Assembly (NCBI GenBank): GCA_025345505.1
Contig: JANVCC010000064.1
Coordinates: 5,131,693-5,195,692 of the forward strand
From: Todiramphus chloris collaris
Taxonomy: Eukaryota > Chordata > Aves > Coraciiformes > Alcedinidae
DNA length: 64,000 bases
Direction: 5' to 3'
Shown here: one piece after another, positions 20,506-31,739 of the stretch
Numbering within the stretch: the first letter of the stretch is position 1
How the letters are laid out: every line of letters begins with the position of its first letter
The notes under the pieces: generated by a model
Told to the model about the DNA's origin: nothing
Seen by the model: the letters and a program-made list of their open reading frames with translations, nothing else
Database searches by the model: none
Position numbers and translations under genes: made by a program

Positions 20506-23500
20506 ATGGCTGGGGGGCGGTGGGCGTCCGGGGTCGCCCTGGGCTGGGGCTGCTGCTTCCTGCTCTGCTGCGGTGAGTGGCACCGGGCGCGGAAGGGAGG
20601 GGACGGGACGGGACGGGACGGAGCGGCCGGGGCTGGTCCGTACCGGGAGGCGGGCGGGAGCACCTGCGGGACGCTCCGGGGCGGCCGGGTGGGTGCAGCC
20701 GTCTGCGGGGCGGGGAGAGGGGGCCCACCGTTCCCGGGGACCCACCGTTCCCGGGGGCCCACCGTTCCCGGGCAGGGATGCCTCGTCGTCTCGTGCTGCC
20801 GCTGGCCCCGCTCTCGTCGCTGCCCGGGGAGCGCCGCTCGGCCCCTTCCCAGCACCACGCTGCGCGCTCCGAGGGGTCGAGAAGCGGCAGCCGGCGAGGT
20901 CTTCCCCGCAGAGCCGCTCCCGGGCCAGCCAGCAGAACAGACGCCCCTTCGGACGCTGCCTGGCTTGCGACCAGGAATGCTAAAATTATGGTGCCGGGCG
21001 AGCTTAGGTGGGAGCTGCCCCATGTCCTCTCCCGCACGTCCCCCTGGGCTGCGCGGCGGGGATGGGTCTGGGTGCTGGGGGGGGTGCCGGGAGCGCCCCA
21101 TTCCACTCTCGGAGTCCGAAAGCAGGGCAGGGTGAGGGGTGAGGTACAGGGTGCCCCCACGTGTGTTCAGTGTGCAGCAGGGTGAATTGGTCGAGTTGTT
21201 AGGAAGCATCCACCCCTTTCCTTCTAAGGAGTTTTTCCCCGCGCACTGTGTTTCTCTTGGCTTTTTTTCATGCTTTCTTTTTTTATCCTCTTTCCAGTCC
21301 ATTTTCACCCTCGGGGGGGCTGTTCTGCATTTCCTGCCCTGCCCTGCCCAGCTCCCCGCAGCATGCCCTCCCCTCGCTGGGGACCGGGGAGTGGTCCCGG
21401 TGCGCCGGCCGCTCCCTGCCGCCTTCTCGCCCTCTCCCTGCCCAGCCGTGGAGGTGGCCCCCGGCGCTGGGGAAGCCTGATCCGGCCAAGGCGCTGGAGC
21501 CTCAGGAGCTCTGAAGGCCCGAGCCAGAGGCTGCTTCCACCCCCGGCCCGTGCTGGGATCCCCTTCCTCACAGCACATGTGCTGAGCGAGGCGCTTATTG
21601 GTTGGCGGCATCAGTGTGTTTGCAAGCCCAGCCACGGTGAAAGTCTTGATGCTTCCCAGAAGCACGAGGGGTGATGGCCAAGCCATTCCCAGTTTGGCGA
21701 GGGGCTCACCGTGCTGCTGGGGTGGGGGGTTCAGTCCAAACTGGGGCGGCCAGTGCCACCAGCACTGCAATCTCCCAGCGTTAGAGAGGTCTCTGTGGAT
21801 GGTGTCACCTGGCTGCCGGGCTGGGGTTGTGAGCCTTTCTTTTCTGGAGTGCGTGGCTGGGTCTTGACAGGGTGGTTGGGTTTATTTGGGGGTGCAAGGT
21901 GCCAGCGCCCACTGCAGCAGAGCCTTTACTCCCCTCCCTGCCCATCCCCAGCACGGCAAGGGCTGGGCTGGGGCGGAGGCTGCTGGGCGCTGGCAGTGGT
22001 GCTGGTCTCTGGGTCTCTGCACCCTGTTTCTCCTCTCCGTGAGGAAGAAGGGGTGCAGGTGATCCCGCTCGGTGGGAGCTGGGGCACCCCAGCACAGGGA
22101 TCTGTGCGGGAAGGGCGGACTTGCCAGGGCGGAGGAGGGTAGCATGTGTGCCTGTGCCGGGAGCAGGCGGGATGTGGTCGCAGCTGCTTCCCCCGAGAGG
22201 GGAGCAGAACCCCACGGAAACCTCAGGCATCCCATGTGCGGCTCCAGACCCCAGTGGTGCCCCCTCCTCTCGCTGCTCCGTGATGGGGGCTCTGTGCTGG
22301 GGGCCCTGTGCCGCCAGCAGCCGCTCTCCTGCCCGGCTCCCCACACACCTCGGCTCCACAGGAGGCTGTCGGAGGGGCTGTGCTGCTCCCCACCCCCTTC
22401 CTCGGCTCTAAAAGCAAATCTTTGTTCTTGTGGAGCTTTGGCTGCCGGCCGGCTGTCCGCCAGCCAGATGGAAAGGCACGGGGGCTCTCCTCCCTTCCCT
22501 GCTTGCTTGCTGCAGACGTCCTCTCCAGATCTCTAGGTCTCCTGCTGGAGCTGTGCCAGGCACTCGGGGTGCACGGCGCAGGCTGGAGCTCAGCTCTGCA
22601 GCTGGGCTGCTCCACGCAGGGCCGATGGGTCTCCAGCCTTGCCCAGGTTCCCTCACTGGTGCCTGCAGCCATGCTGGGCACGCAGGAGATCGGATCGCCA
22701 TGTGCCCAGAGTCTGCTATGCCAGGGTGCCTGTGCCCGGTGCCTCTCTAGCCTGCCCACGCACCTGGCAAGCTCTGGGGTCTCAGCTGCCTGAGGAAGCC
22801 TCAGGGGTTGTGGGGAGCTTTCTGTCCCATAGCTACTGCACTTGTGGGGTCCCTGGGTGCCCCTTCCAGCTCCCCAGAGGAGGTGGGGAGCAGTGAGCCC
22901 TTGTTCCAGGCGTGGAGGGGGCTGCAGCGTCCATATCCACCTCCTCAAGGGCAGCGGATGGGTGGGAGGGATGTGTCCCTCATGCCATTCCCAGATGCCA
23001 GCCATTCTCCAGCTCTGAGCTCATGGTTTCGGCTGCTTCGCTGCCCGGGTGAGGGCTCTCATGCCGAGCGGGTCAGGGGGCCGGGCCAGCAGCTCTCCAG
23101 GGGCCGCCTCTGCCCGGGGCTCATGATAAAGGTCTAAAAATGATGGGGGGGGGCAAAGCCAGGCCGGGCTGCCTGCAGCCCAGAAGAGTCAGGGCTCAGG
23201 GGGGAGTGTAGGGGGCAGCTGGGGCTCATCTCTGCCCCAAGTTGCCCGAGTCTGCCAGTGCCTGGCTACACCAGGCAGCCAACTCATGGCCGTGCAGATG
23301 GGCAGGTGCCTCTGGTGCCAAGTTGTCTTTTCCTCCGTGTGCTCAGTCCAGTTTCCTGACCCCACTGCATGCTTCTTCCTGGGGCTTCCACCTGTTTTTC
23401 TAGCACCTCCTTTCCTGTGCAGTGCTTTGATCATCCCCTTTTCTTCGGTGCCAACTGTTCTGTGCCGATGGGATGGGTGAGGGACAAAAGCTGGCTGTTG

Positions 23501-26500
23501 GAGTGTCTCCTGAGGTGTCTAGTCCTGTGAGCTGGGGCCTTTGCTGTGGCAGAAGGGCTCCTGGCTGCGTTTTGGGGCTCTGCTACCACAAACCCACTTC
23601 AGACAAAGAGCAATTTGTGGGCACGGCATCGCCCTTTGAAGTCGCCTCACTTGGGAGTCTCCATGGCTGTTACCGAGCAGCACTATCAAGGGAGCTGTTG
23701 ACACAGCTGGTTTCCTCCAGCCTCTTGTCCCCTGCTCCCGTACCTGGGCTGGCCCGTGGGTGTTGTTGGGCTGTTCGGACCCAGTTGCTGGGGCACAGAG
23801 TGCTGTCCCTTCCTGCGGGGCTGCCTGCCACCCCAGGGCGTGCGGACCTCCCTTGCTTTGGCACCTGCAGGGCTGGCAGCGCTGGCAGTCCCAGCCTTGC
23901 TGTGATGCAGCCCTTGTCTCTGCCGTGCCCCCGGCCCCTCAGGAAGCTGCTCCTTTCCCTGTCCTGGATCGATAGCCATTACCCTCCCCTGCCTCTCTGG
24001 AGCATGGCCAGCAGCTCCATTACTACTGCAGGCAAGCGGGTGGCTGGACTGGGAGGAAGGTGGGGTGCTGGGGTGGGCAGGCTGTACTCACCAGGGTGCA
24101 GGTCCCTGGTGCCACCCGTGCTATGGGTGGGCAGTGCTGGATTTACTTTCAGGGCAGTGAGCAGAGGAGCAGTGAGGGGCTCGCCTTGGCTGTGCTGCGG
24201 GGGTGGATGCTCCATCTGCTGGGTTCTGGGTTCCTGCTCGAGTGGCAGGGTCAGAGCTTGGGGAGGGACCTGGGAGTCCTGTCTGTGCCAAGGCCATGGT
24301 GGCTGGGGTCATGCTGCCTCTTTTCCACCCTTTGAGGGGGAAAGGGAGCAGCAGGCAGCTACAGCTGGCTGGGGCACCCCTTTCTGAGATGCTGCCCTGT
24401 GTGCCTCGTCCCGCTGTGGAGGAACACAGCATCTCATTCATGCTCCAGCTCCTGGGGCTGCTGCGGGGGCCGTGCAGGCTGACGTCAGGGTCTGGTCCTG
24501 GGCTGCGGGAAGGTGCAGCCTTTGTGCTGCCAGCTTCAGTCTCCAGCCCCCGGCCCCTTCCCCTGCCTCTCCTAACCTCCTGACACATCTTTGCGTGGCC
24601 CTTGTGGCCAGTAAGGCATAGTGGGTGCTGCTCCGGGATGCTGGCTCGGACCAAGGAAGCGGATGCATGCTCTGGGGCACGAGGGGGATCAGCACTGCCC
24701 TGGGTGCAGGTTAAGGCAGCCAGCAGCCAGCCTCGGTGGTGTGTGGGGACACTGGGGGCTCCGAGGTCCCTCACCCATTCCAACAAGGCTGGAATGCTGT
24801 GGGGAGAGCAGGTCTGGTGGGGACTGCAGCAGCAGTGGGGGGAGTGGTTGTCTCCAGGGGTCCTGGGGAGACTGGTGGGGTGAGTACGGTGTGCCTCGTC
24901 CCCTCTCTGGGAACAGGGTTGGTGGCCAGAGCCCAGGGGCTCTCTGGATGCAGGAGGCCAGCAGGGCTGTGCTGCTGGGTGGCACTCCCACTGGGCTGGG
25001 ACATGGTGCCTGGGCGATGCTGGCACAAGACTTGGCTCTGCTCCCTGGCTGGCTCAGACCTGGGGGCTTCCCAGTGCTTCCCACCCTGACGGGCTCTGTC
25101 CCACAGCTGCAGCCAGCAAGCTGGAGGTCTCCATGCCGGCAGTGGTCGAAGTGGAGAGTGGGGGCACGGCCAGGATCGAGTGCAACTTCTACATCCCTGG
25201 AAATGGTTCCTACACCCACATCAACTGGTTCATTGTGAGTGCTGGCGTGGGGCCGGGGCAGTGGGCGGTGGGCTGGGGTCACAGCTAGCCTGGGGCTTTC
25301 TCCCAGTCTCCCCATCAGCCCGGCCTCAGCCCCTCATCTTGCAGATTGACCGCAACAACCGCATGAGGCTGTACCACATCACAGGCAACGAGATCCTGGA
25401 GGAGAACACGGACTACAGGGGGCGGCTGTCGGTGGGGGAGGACAAGGCCCTCTCCATCAGCAGGGTGACGATGCAGGACGCCAAGACCTTTGTGTGCCAG
25501 GTCAGGGAGGGCAGCCACAGCATGGGCGAGAACCGCACCGAGCTCCGTGTCTACAGTGAGTGGTGGGGCAGGGGGGCAGCGTGGGTGTGCATCTGCCCTG
25601 CGGGGCCGGTGGGGGGATCCCATCCCATCCCATCCCATCCCATCCCATCCCATCCCATCCCATCCCNNNNNNNNNNCCATCCCATCCCATCCCATCCCAT
25701 CCCATCCCATCCCATCCCATCCCTGTAATACGTGTGTGATGGCTTCTCCTTCAGAGGTCCCCGAGGCCCCGGAGATCACGGCCAAATCAGGAGGCATCTC
25801 TGTGCAAAGCAGTGAGGTCCCACAGGTGAGGAGAAGCCCCACGCCGGGGAGGGGAGGCTTTCAGCCGTGCCAGGCTCCCCGCTCCCCTCTCCCGTGGGGC
25901 ACTTCATGCTCAAGGCTGGCTCTGCCTCTGCAGATCGCCCAGTGCGTGAGCAGGAATGCCTTCCCAGCCCCCAACATCACGTGGCACAAGAATGATGAGC
26001 AGCTGGAGGAGAACGGTAAGTTGGACGGGGATCTGCACCTTCCTGCTCGGGAGAGGGGCCGGGGCACTCGCGCTATCCAGGGCATCACCGGCTGGGAACT
26101 GGCATCCTGTGGCTGGCCAAAGGAGCCCTGTGTTCCCACGGGAGCCCTCCTCTCCCCATGGGCTGGGAACAGCAGCCGCCCCCCTTGTCCCTGCAGGGGA
26201 AGTGAAGATCATGTTCACGCGGACCCGTGAGTCGAGCGGGCTGTACACGGTCACCAGCACCCTCTACGCCCCCGTCACCCGGGAGGACCGCAGCTCTTTC
26301 TACCACTGCACCGTGCACTACTGGCTGCGGGGACAGAGGCGGGCCCTGGAGTCTCAGCGGGTCAACGTCACCATCTTCTGTGAGTCGGGGGGCCGGGGGC
26401 TGTGCCCGCTGCCGCCCGCCCGGGCTCCACATCAACCTTCCCTGCTGCCTCCTCCCCCAGACCCTGCGGAGCACGTGGAGCTGCAGGTTGTGCCATCCTC

Positions 26501-29500
26501 AGCACTGGTGAAGGAAGGGGATGACGTGAAGCTGGTCTGCGAGGCTGACGGCAACCCAGCGCCCGTCTTTAGCTTCTATAAGAGAGAGGTGAGGTCGGAG
26601 GGCACCTGGGCACCTCTCCCTTGGCAGACGTCTTGCGTCCTGGCCGTTCCTCGGCCCCTGCCCAGAGGGTCCTTGGGATGCAGTGGCTGGGGTGGAAGGT
26701 GCCTGTGTGGGGCTAAGGGCTCTGCTTTGTCCCCACTGCCCGCAGCTGGAGGACAACTGGCAGGACCTGTCGCCGCTGGCAGACACATACAGCGGGGTGC
26801 TGCACCTGCACGATGTGAATAAGAGCAGCAGTGGCTTATACAGATGTCAGACCCTGGACTTGGATGATATGAGACAGCTAGAGAAGGACGTGGAGCTTGT
26901 TGTGAACTGTAAGGCAGGGGGACAGGACCCTGTGGACCTTGCGATGGGTTTCTCATCCCTCCTGCTCACCCTGCCTTGGTCTCCATCCCTCTCCTAGATA
27001 TCGAAGGGGTCAGTGTGACGATGGAGCCGTCCTCACCCCTTCAGGAAGGGGATAGCGTGAGGCTGAGCTGCGATGCCTACAGCCCTGTGGCCCTGGATTA
27101 CCAGTGGAGGGATGCGAAGGTGAGCAGGCGTTCAGGCACTGTTGCGCTCAGGCTTGGTGAACCTGGGCTTTGCAGCAAACTGGGCAGAGCCAGGAGCTTG
27201 CTCCACCTCTCCCGAGAGGGGCCAGGGGAAGGATTCCCCCTTCCATGGACCTGCATCGTCCATCTCTACTTCTCCACCTCCTGACCAGCACTGCAGGGAG
27301 GCCCCTTGCTTGCAGGCTGCCTTGTTGTGTGCCAGAGGGAGGGCTGAACCCTCTGGGGGCAGCTGCAGAGCCTGGGAAGCTTGACACAGAGGGACCTGGT
27401 GCTCAGGGCTGATTGCTGGGGGCCATCCCTTCCCAACAGGGCAAGAAGGTTGCGGAGGGGAACCAGCTCTTCCTGAGTAACCTCACCTTCGAAACCTCCA
27501 GCAACTTCAGCTGCAAGGTGATCGCTCCGAGCGTGCCAGGGCTGGAGCAGAGCAAGCAGGTGGCCGTGGCTGTTCAGGGTAAGAACTGGCGTGTGAGCGA
27601 GCGTGCTGCCCGGTGAGCCCTGTCCCACCCAGCGCTGGCCCTGTTCCCGGAGAGCTGCGGGTGCCTGACGTGCCCTCCTCGCAGGGAAGCCGCGGATCGT
27701 GGCCATCAGCTCCCCGCTGTACGTGCGGCAGGACGAGGTGGTGAATCTGACCTGCAAGGCCATCGCGTTCCCCAGGCCCTCTGTCCACTGGAACGTCAAC
27801 GGGACGGTGAGAGCTGGGGCAGTGGTCTCTCAGAGGGGCTGTGTACCGCCTGGGGCACTCAATCCTCCTCTTTCCCCACCTTGCAGGCTCACGAGTACGT
27901 TGAGAATCAGCACATCTCCAGCAACCTGACGGTGCGTGTCAACCACGACCTGCTGCGGGCAGGAGCCATGTGCAGGGTCTCCAACGAGCTGGGTGTCATC
28001 GAGGAGCACATCCAGCTGCTGGGTGAGTGCTGGGCACTGCCCTCTGCCCCAGGAATCCGCAGAAGTGCCAGTCCCCTCGCTGCACGGGCGCTGGTGCCGT
28101 GGCGCGGCTGAGCCGTCTCTCTCCTTTCCTTTCCTGCTCTGCCAGTGGAGTCCGTCAGAAAAGGTCAGTCTCTGCACCGTGCTGCGTCCCCACATCCATC
28201 AGCCCAGGCTCTGTCAGGAGCTGACAGGAGTCACACTCCTCCCTGGCCCGGGCAGGGAGCCTTGGCTGCCGGATCTTGCTCTGCACCTCTTGCTGCTCCC
28301 CTCTCCCTGCCAAGCTGTGAGGGAAGGGGAGGCTGTGCCTCCAGCCGGTCCCGCAGCGGTGTGCGCGCTGCCTCAGCCTGTAGACCAGCCATGCCGTCGG
28401 GTGCAGCTTCCCGCAGCCCAGGCGAGGAAGCAAAAGGCTGGCCTGATGTCTTGCGGGAGACCCTGTAAGCCATCCTCCCACCGCACGCCGAGGCATGGCA
28501 GCTGGGAGCGGGATGCAAAGTGTGTTCTTCTAGAAACTGCCCTAACTGAGCGTTTTTGTACTGCCGTCTGCATCCTGCAGGGAGCTGGAGAAGAACTGGA
28601 GTCTGCGTGGTGCTTTCCTGGGAGAAGGGGTCCTTTCCTTGCCCCCGAGCGGTGCGTCAAGGTGGGACAGGCATTAACTTTTTCCTCTCCCGTTGCGTTT
28701 AGATCAAAAGACACCAGAGAGCAAAGGGGTGATCATCGTGGCCATCATCGTCTGCATCCTCGTGGTGGCTGTGCTGGGCTCTGTCATCTATTTCCTGCAC
28801 AAGAAAGGCAAGATCCCGTGTGGCCGCACTGGGAAACAGGACATGTAAGCACTGCCACCCACCCTGCCGGGGAGCCCTTGGGGCCAGAGGTGCTTGCCAT
28901 CGCTCATGCTGCTTCCCATCTCATTGCACCAGCCGCTCCCTGCCCGGCGCCGAGCGAGGCAATAGCGCAGCCTCGGGGGCACCGCGCTGGGCTCTCGGCA
29001 GCAGCACTGCCAGCTTCCCACAGCCTGGGGTCCACGCTGCTTGCCCTGTCCACGCAGGGAGGCGGTGAGGAGGACAGCAGAGTGGTAGAGCAGCCAAGGG
29101 ACCCCTCCCCGGGGAGGGGCTGGGCAGCCCAAAGCTTTCTCTGAGCTGGAGCCTCTTTCACCCCTGGTCTTCCTCTGCCCTGGCCCCGCTCCAGGGCACC
29201 CCCTGAGAAGGAGCCCCAGGGCTCATCCGGCCACATGCCCTCTTCGGTACCGCAAACATGTCTCAAAATTGTCACCTCCCTCCCCTAGCACAAAGCCAGA
29301 GGCACGTAAAGACAAGATTGTAGTTGACGTTAAGTCAGATAAACTTTCCGAAGAGGCGGGGCTCCTGCAGGGTGCCAACGGCGAGAAGAGACCTGCCGCT
29401 GACCAGGTAGGACAGAGCGTCGTGCGCTGCCCTTCCCCAGGGCCAGGGCTGCTCCCGGGGCTGGGAGCAGAGGTGAGGAGCGTAGGGGGGTGCACCAAGG

Positions 29501-30289
29501 TAACGCTTTTCTCCTCTCCGCGAGCTCCTCCCCACCCTGCATGGGCCTCCATCATCCATCAGCAGCACTCGAGATGGGCTGTGGGAGGCAGGGGAGGGGA
29601 CAAGGCCACGGCTCTCGGCTCCAAGGACGTAGGAGCAGCCCTGCCCTGCGCATGTGCAGCTCGGCTCCCTGCCAGTCCTTGGCATCTCCTGGGAGCACAC
29701 TGCCCACTGCCTGGCCCGCTTGACACTGCTCCTCCTGTGCTCCCTGGAGCAGGAGCGGGGTTCCCTGGGTGGGCGGCTCCGGGAGAAGGAACTACCTAAA
29801 CATCTCTGGCCAGGAGTCAGAGCCGAGGCTGCAGCAATGGGCTGTGCCCTGGTATCTCTGAGCCAAAGCGCTCGGTGTGGGATGAGATGAGTCTCCCGGG
29901 TCACATGGGTACCTCTCCCCTGGGGCCCAGAGCTGCTGGGGTATTGGTGATGGACCATGCTAAGGCTGGCCTTGCCATGTCTGCGTGTCCTGTGGAGCCA
30001 TAGGATGTGGCACCTGAGCCCGCTGTGGTTTTGTTTGCCTTACGCCAAGAGATGTGTGTGCCCTGGCTCTGCTGCCTGCACAGCTTGTGCCCTGGGATGG
30101 TTACTCAGGCACCTGGCCCGGGCTGGGGGCTCTACCCCACGGCATTGCTGTCTGTCACACAGGCACCTGCAGTAGAGGACCTGAGTTTGTGTTCACCCCT
30201 AACTGACTTTTTTTCTTTTCTTGTCTTCTCCCCCCTCTTTCTGTTCTGCCGGGCTGAAGAGCGAGAAATACATCGATCTGAGAAACTAG
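20506..30289 (+). CDS. MCAM: Melanoma cell adhesion molecule (MCAM/CD146/gicerin)
   Basis: Sixteen coding exons join in frame to 619 residues: 20506-20572, 25107-25234, 25345-25555, 25755-25825, 25934-26015, 26197-26379, 26461-26588, 26746-26908, 26998-27119, 27440-27578, 27685-27806, 27887-28022, 28146-28163, 28703-28844, 29289-29406, 30260-30289. All have GT-AG borders. Order: signal peptide (1-22), two V-type and three C2-type Ig domains with cysteine pairs 48/116, 163/224, 274/324, 369/410 and 455/501, a transmembrane helix (532-555) and a 64-residue tail. The tail has the KKGK juxtamembrane motif, VKSDKLSEE and terminal EKYIDLRN, as in human MCAM (646 aa). Family role: an endothelial and neural adhesion and laminin-binding receptor, known in chicken as gicerin. 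Intron 1 (4.5 kb) is the longest. Several NxS/T sequons are present. Confidence 0.97.
25107..25555 (+). other. MCAM: MCAM exons 2-3: first V-type Ig domain
   Basis: These exons encode residues 23-135. The domain shows E-C48-NFY, the core W of INWF, and the strand-F motif DAKTFVC116. NGS and NRT are potential N-glycosylation sites. The exons are split by a 110-bp intron at a codon boundary. Confidence 0.9.
25616..25723 (+). repeat. MCAM: Pentanucleotide microsatellite (CCATC)n with an N gap, in MCAM intron 3
   Basis: Uninterrupted CCATC units flank a 10-N assembly gap (25667-25676), so the true length is unknown. The array fills about half of a 199-bp intron and ends about 30 bp before the exon 4 acceptor. 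Confidence 0.95.
25755..26379 (+). other. MCAM: MCAM exons 4-6: second V-type Ig domain
   Basis: These exons encode residues about 136-247, with cysteines in QC163VS and YHC224TV and a central W in NITWHKN. NIT and NVT are potential glycosylation sites. The domain ends at RVNVTIF before a split codon. Confidence 0.88.
26461..28022 (+). other. MCAM: MCAM exons 7-12: three C2-type Ig domains
   Basis: Each domain is carried by a pair of exons (7-8, 9-10, 11-12). The first exon of each pair ends in phase 0 and the second in phase 1, so each pair is a symmetrical module. Cysteine pairs are 274/324, 369/410 and 455/501. Strand-F motifs are SSGLYRC, SNFSC and AGAMC. Confidence 0.9.
28146..28163 (+). 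other. MCAM: MCAM 18-nt microexon (exon 13)
   Basis: A strong polypyrimidine acceptor (CTGCTCTGCCAG) and a GTCAGT donor bracket 18 bases. With flanking split codons they encode V-ESVRK between Ig domain 5 and the membrane. The exon is a multiple of three and enters and leaves in phase 1, so the protein reads in frame with or without it. It is probably real but may be optional. Confidence 0.65.
28703..28844 (+). other. MCAM: MCAM exon 14: transmembrane exon
   Basis: The exon encodes the stalk DQKTPESK, the hydrophobic helix from G532 to L555 and the basic KKGK juxtamembrane motif, followed by GRTGKQD. It ends after two bases (AT), so the identity of residue 571 and the tail reading frame depend on the next exon used. 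Confidence 0.92.
29289..29406 (+). other. MCAM: MCAM exon 15: alternative long-tail exon
   Basis: The exon is 118 nt and encodes residues 571-610 (ITKPEARKDK... to ...KRPAADQ). Because 118 is not a multiple of three, skipping it moves the final exon into another frame. That frame reads I-ARNTSI and then TGA, giving a short tail and a protein of 577 residues. Long and short gicerin/MCAM isoforms with different tails are known, and the sequence shows how both can arise. Confidence 0.8.
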
Positions 30290-31710
30290 AGAGGGAATCT
30301 ACTAAGTGCTTTCTTCCTTCAAACCTTTCCTGCTCTTGGATTGCCTTGTCCCACCCCTGCTCCAGTACCTGGGGAGCACGGCCAGAGATGATGACTGCGT
30401 CGCAGCGCTGAGCCCCAACGTGCAGGGGACGCCCCCCTGACTCACCTCTCCAGTACCTCAACCGTGGGCTTGCGGGTTGTCGACTTAGCAGCAGCAAAGC
30501 TGGATTTGCTTACTACCACAGAGAAGCCTACAGCAATATTAGAAAGGAATATCCCATTAAGCTCCCCGGTGGAAGGATTTGAGGCTTTTTCAGGAAATTT
30601 GTTCTGTACGTGCGTGGGAAGGTTTTGATGCGTTTTTTTACCCCAGACTTGCTCGGAAAAGCTGGTGAAATTTCTCTTTTACTTTTGGGATGTCCGAGGC
30701 ACCTTAGACGTAGCGGTGTGCAGGTTAGACGAGCGAGGAGGAATGGGAGCGGTGCGTTAGAGCGGCGTTTGCCAGCTGCTGGGGAGGTGTTAGTGCTTTG
30801 CTTTGCCTTGGAACCCTTCTTGTCTCGGTGGTTTAGCCCGGCGTGTCCTGGTGGTGCTGTGCGGGTCGGGAGCTCTGCGGTGGGGGGGGGGGGGCTGTGG
30901 TTTTAGGGGAGGCAGAGCGAGGACAGGGGTGCGCAGCTCTCGGGCACAGGCCAGACCAAGGGCTTAGGGGTCTCTGGCTTGTAGCACAGCCTTGCTGGTG
31001 TCAGGGGAAGGACTCCTCTCTCCCCACTCCCCAGGAAATGGGATTGCTTTCCGGGAGGCTGCAAAGCTGCTGGCTGCAGCAGGTGATGGAGACCCCCCCC
31101 CCCCCCCCCCCAAAATTTAAAGCTAAGGAATATTAGTCCAGGGCCAGTCAGCGATGTCTCAGGGTTGTATTTTTGTGCTGAACAATTATCCCCAGGTAAA
31201 ATGGATTTCTTTCTGTGCTTTGGTGGCACTGCTGGCCCCAGAGCCGGGCTGGTGCAGCTGAGCGGTGGAGAGGGAGGGGAGATGGGCAAGCAGCCTGCCT
31301 TTAGCTTCTGCTGCCGTGGCCTGTCCCAGCCCAACGCCTGCAGCCAGGGCTGGCTCTCCTGCCTCCTCCGAGAGAGATCAGCCCCATGCAGCCCTCCTGC
31401 CTCTAAGTCACATACTCTCAGTGCTATGCTGTCCACAAATCCGTCTGCACCCAGCCCCTCGGCAAGGGGCTGGGGCTAACCCTGGGGACAGGAGAGAGGT
31501 CCCCCCCCTGCACACCCCAGCATCCTCTGCCAGGAGCAGGGAGCCGTGCAGCAGCCGTCGGCCAGCACCCCAGCAAGCGGTGAGCTATACTCGTGAGCTA
31601 CAAGTGTTGAAGCAAGAGCTTTGGTTTATATATATTTTTGTTGGATTGTGTGTAAATTTCCAGAAGTTTTGTCTGATACTCGCAAGGGGTTTTTTTTTTA
31701 TATATGTGAA

Positions 31711-31716
31711 AATAAA
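31711..31716 (+). terminator. MCAM: Poly(A) signal of MCAM
   Basis: AATAAA follows a T-rich and TATATA stretch 1.42 kb after the stop codon, with a GT-rich tract (GGTTCTGGGTTTGTT) just downstream. Further AATAAA motifs at 32216 and 33449 could be distal alternatives. The 3' UTR contains a 19-base C run at 31093-31111. Confidence 0.75.
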
Positions 31717-31739
31717 GTACCAAGTTCAAAGCCAGGTTC

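Noticed and set aside
19558-21770. Long minus-strand open frames (395 and 437 codons) over the MCAM promoter
   Set aside because: They arise from CpG-rich sequence and the (TCC)n tract. The arginine runs and lack of any domain or splice support argue against coding.
25667-25676. N run as a biological feature
   Set aside because: Both N runs are exactly ten bases inside tandem repeats, which indicates assembly gaps.
27936-29144. 402-codon plus-strand open frame inside MCAM
   Set aside because: It crosses introns and is out of frame with the conserved Ig exons.
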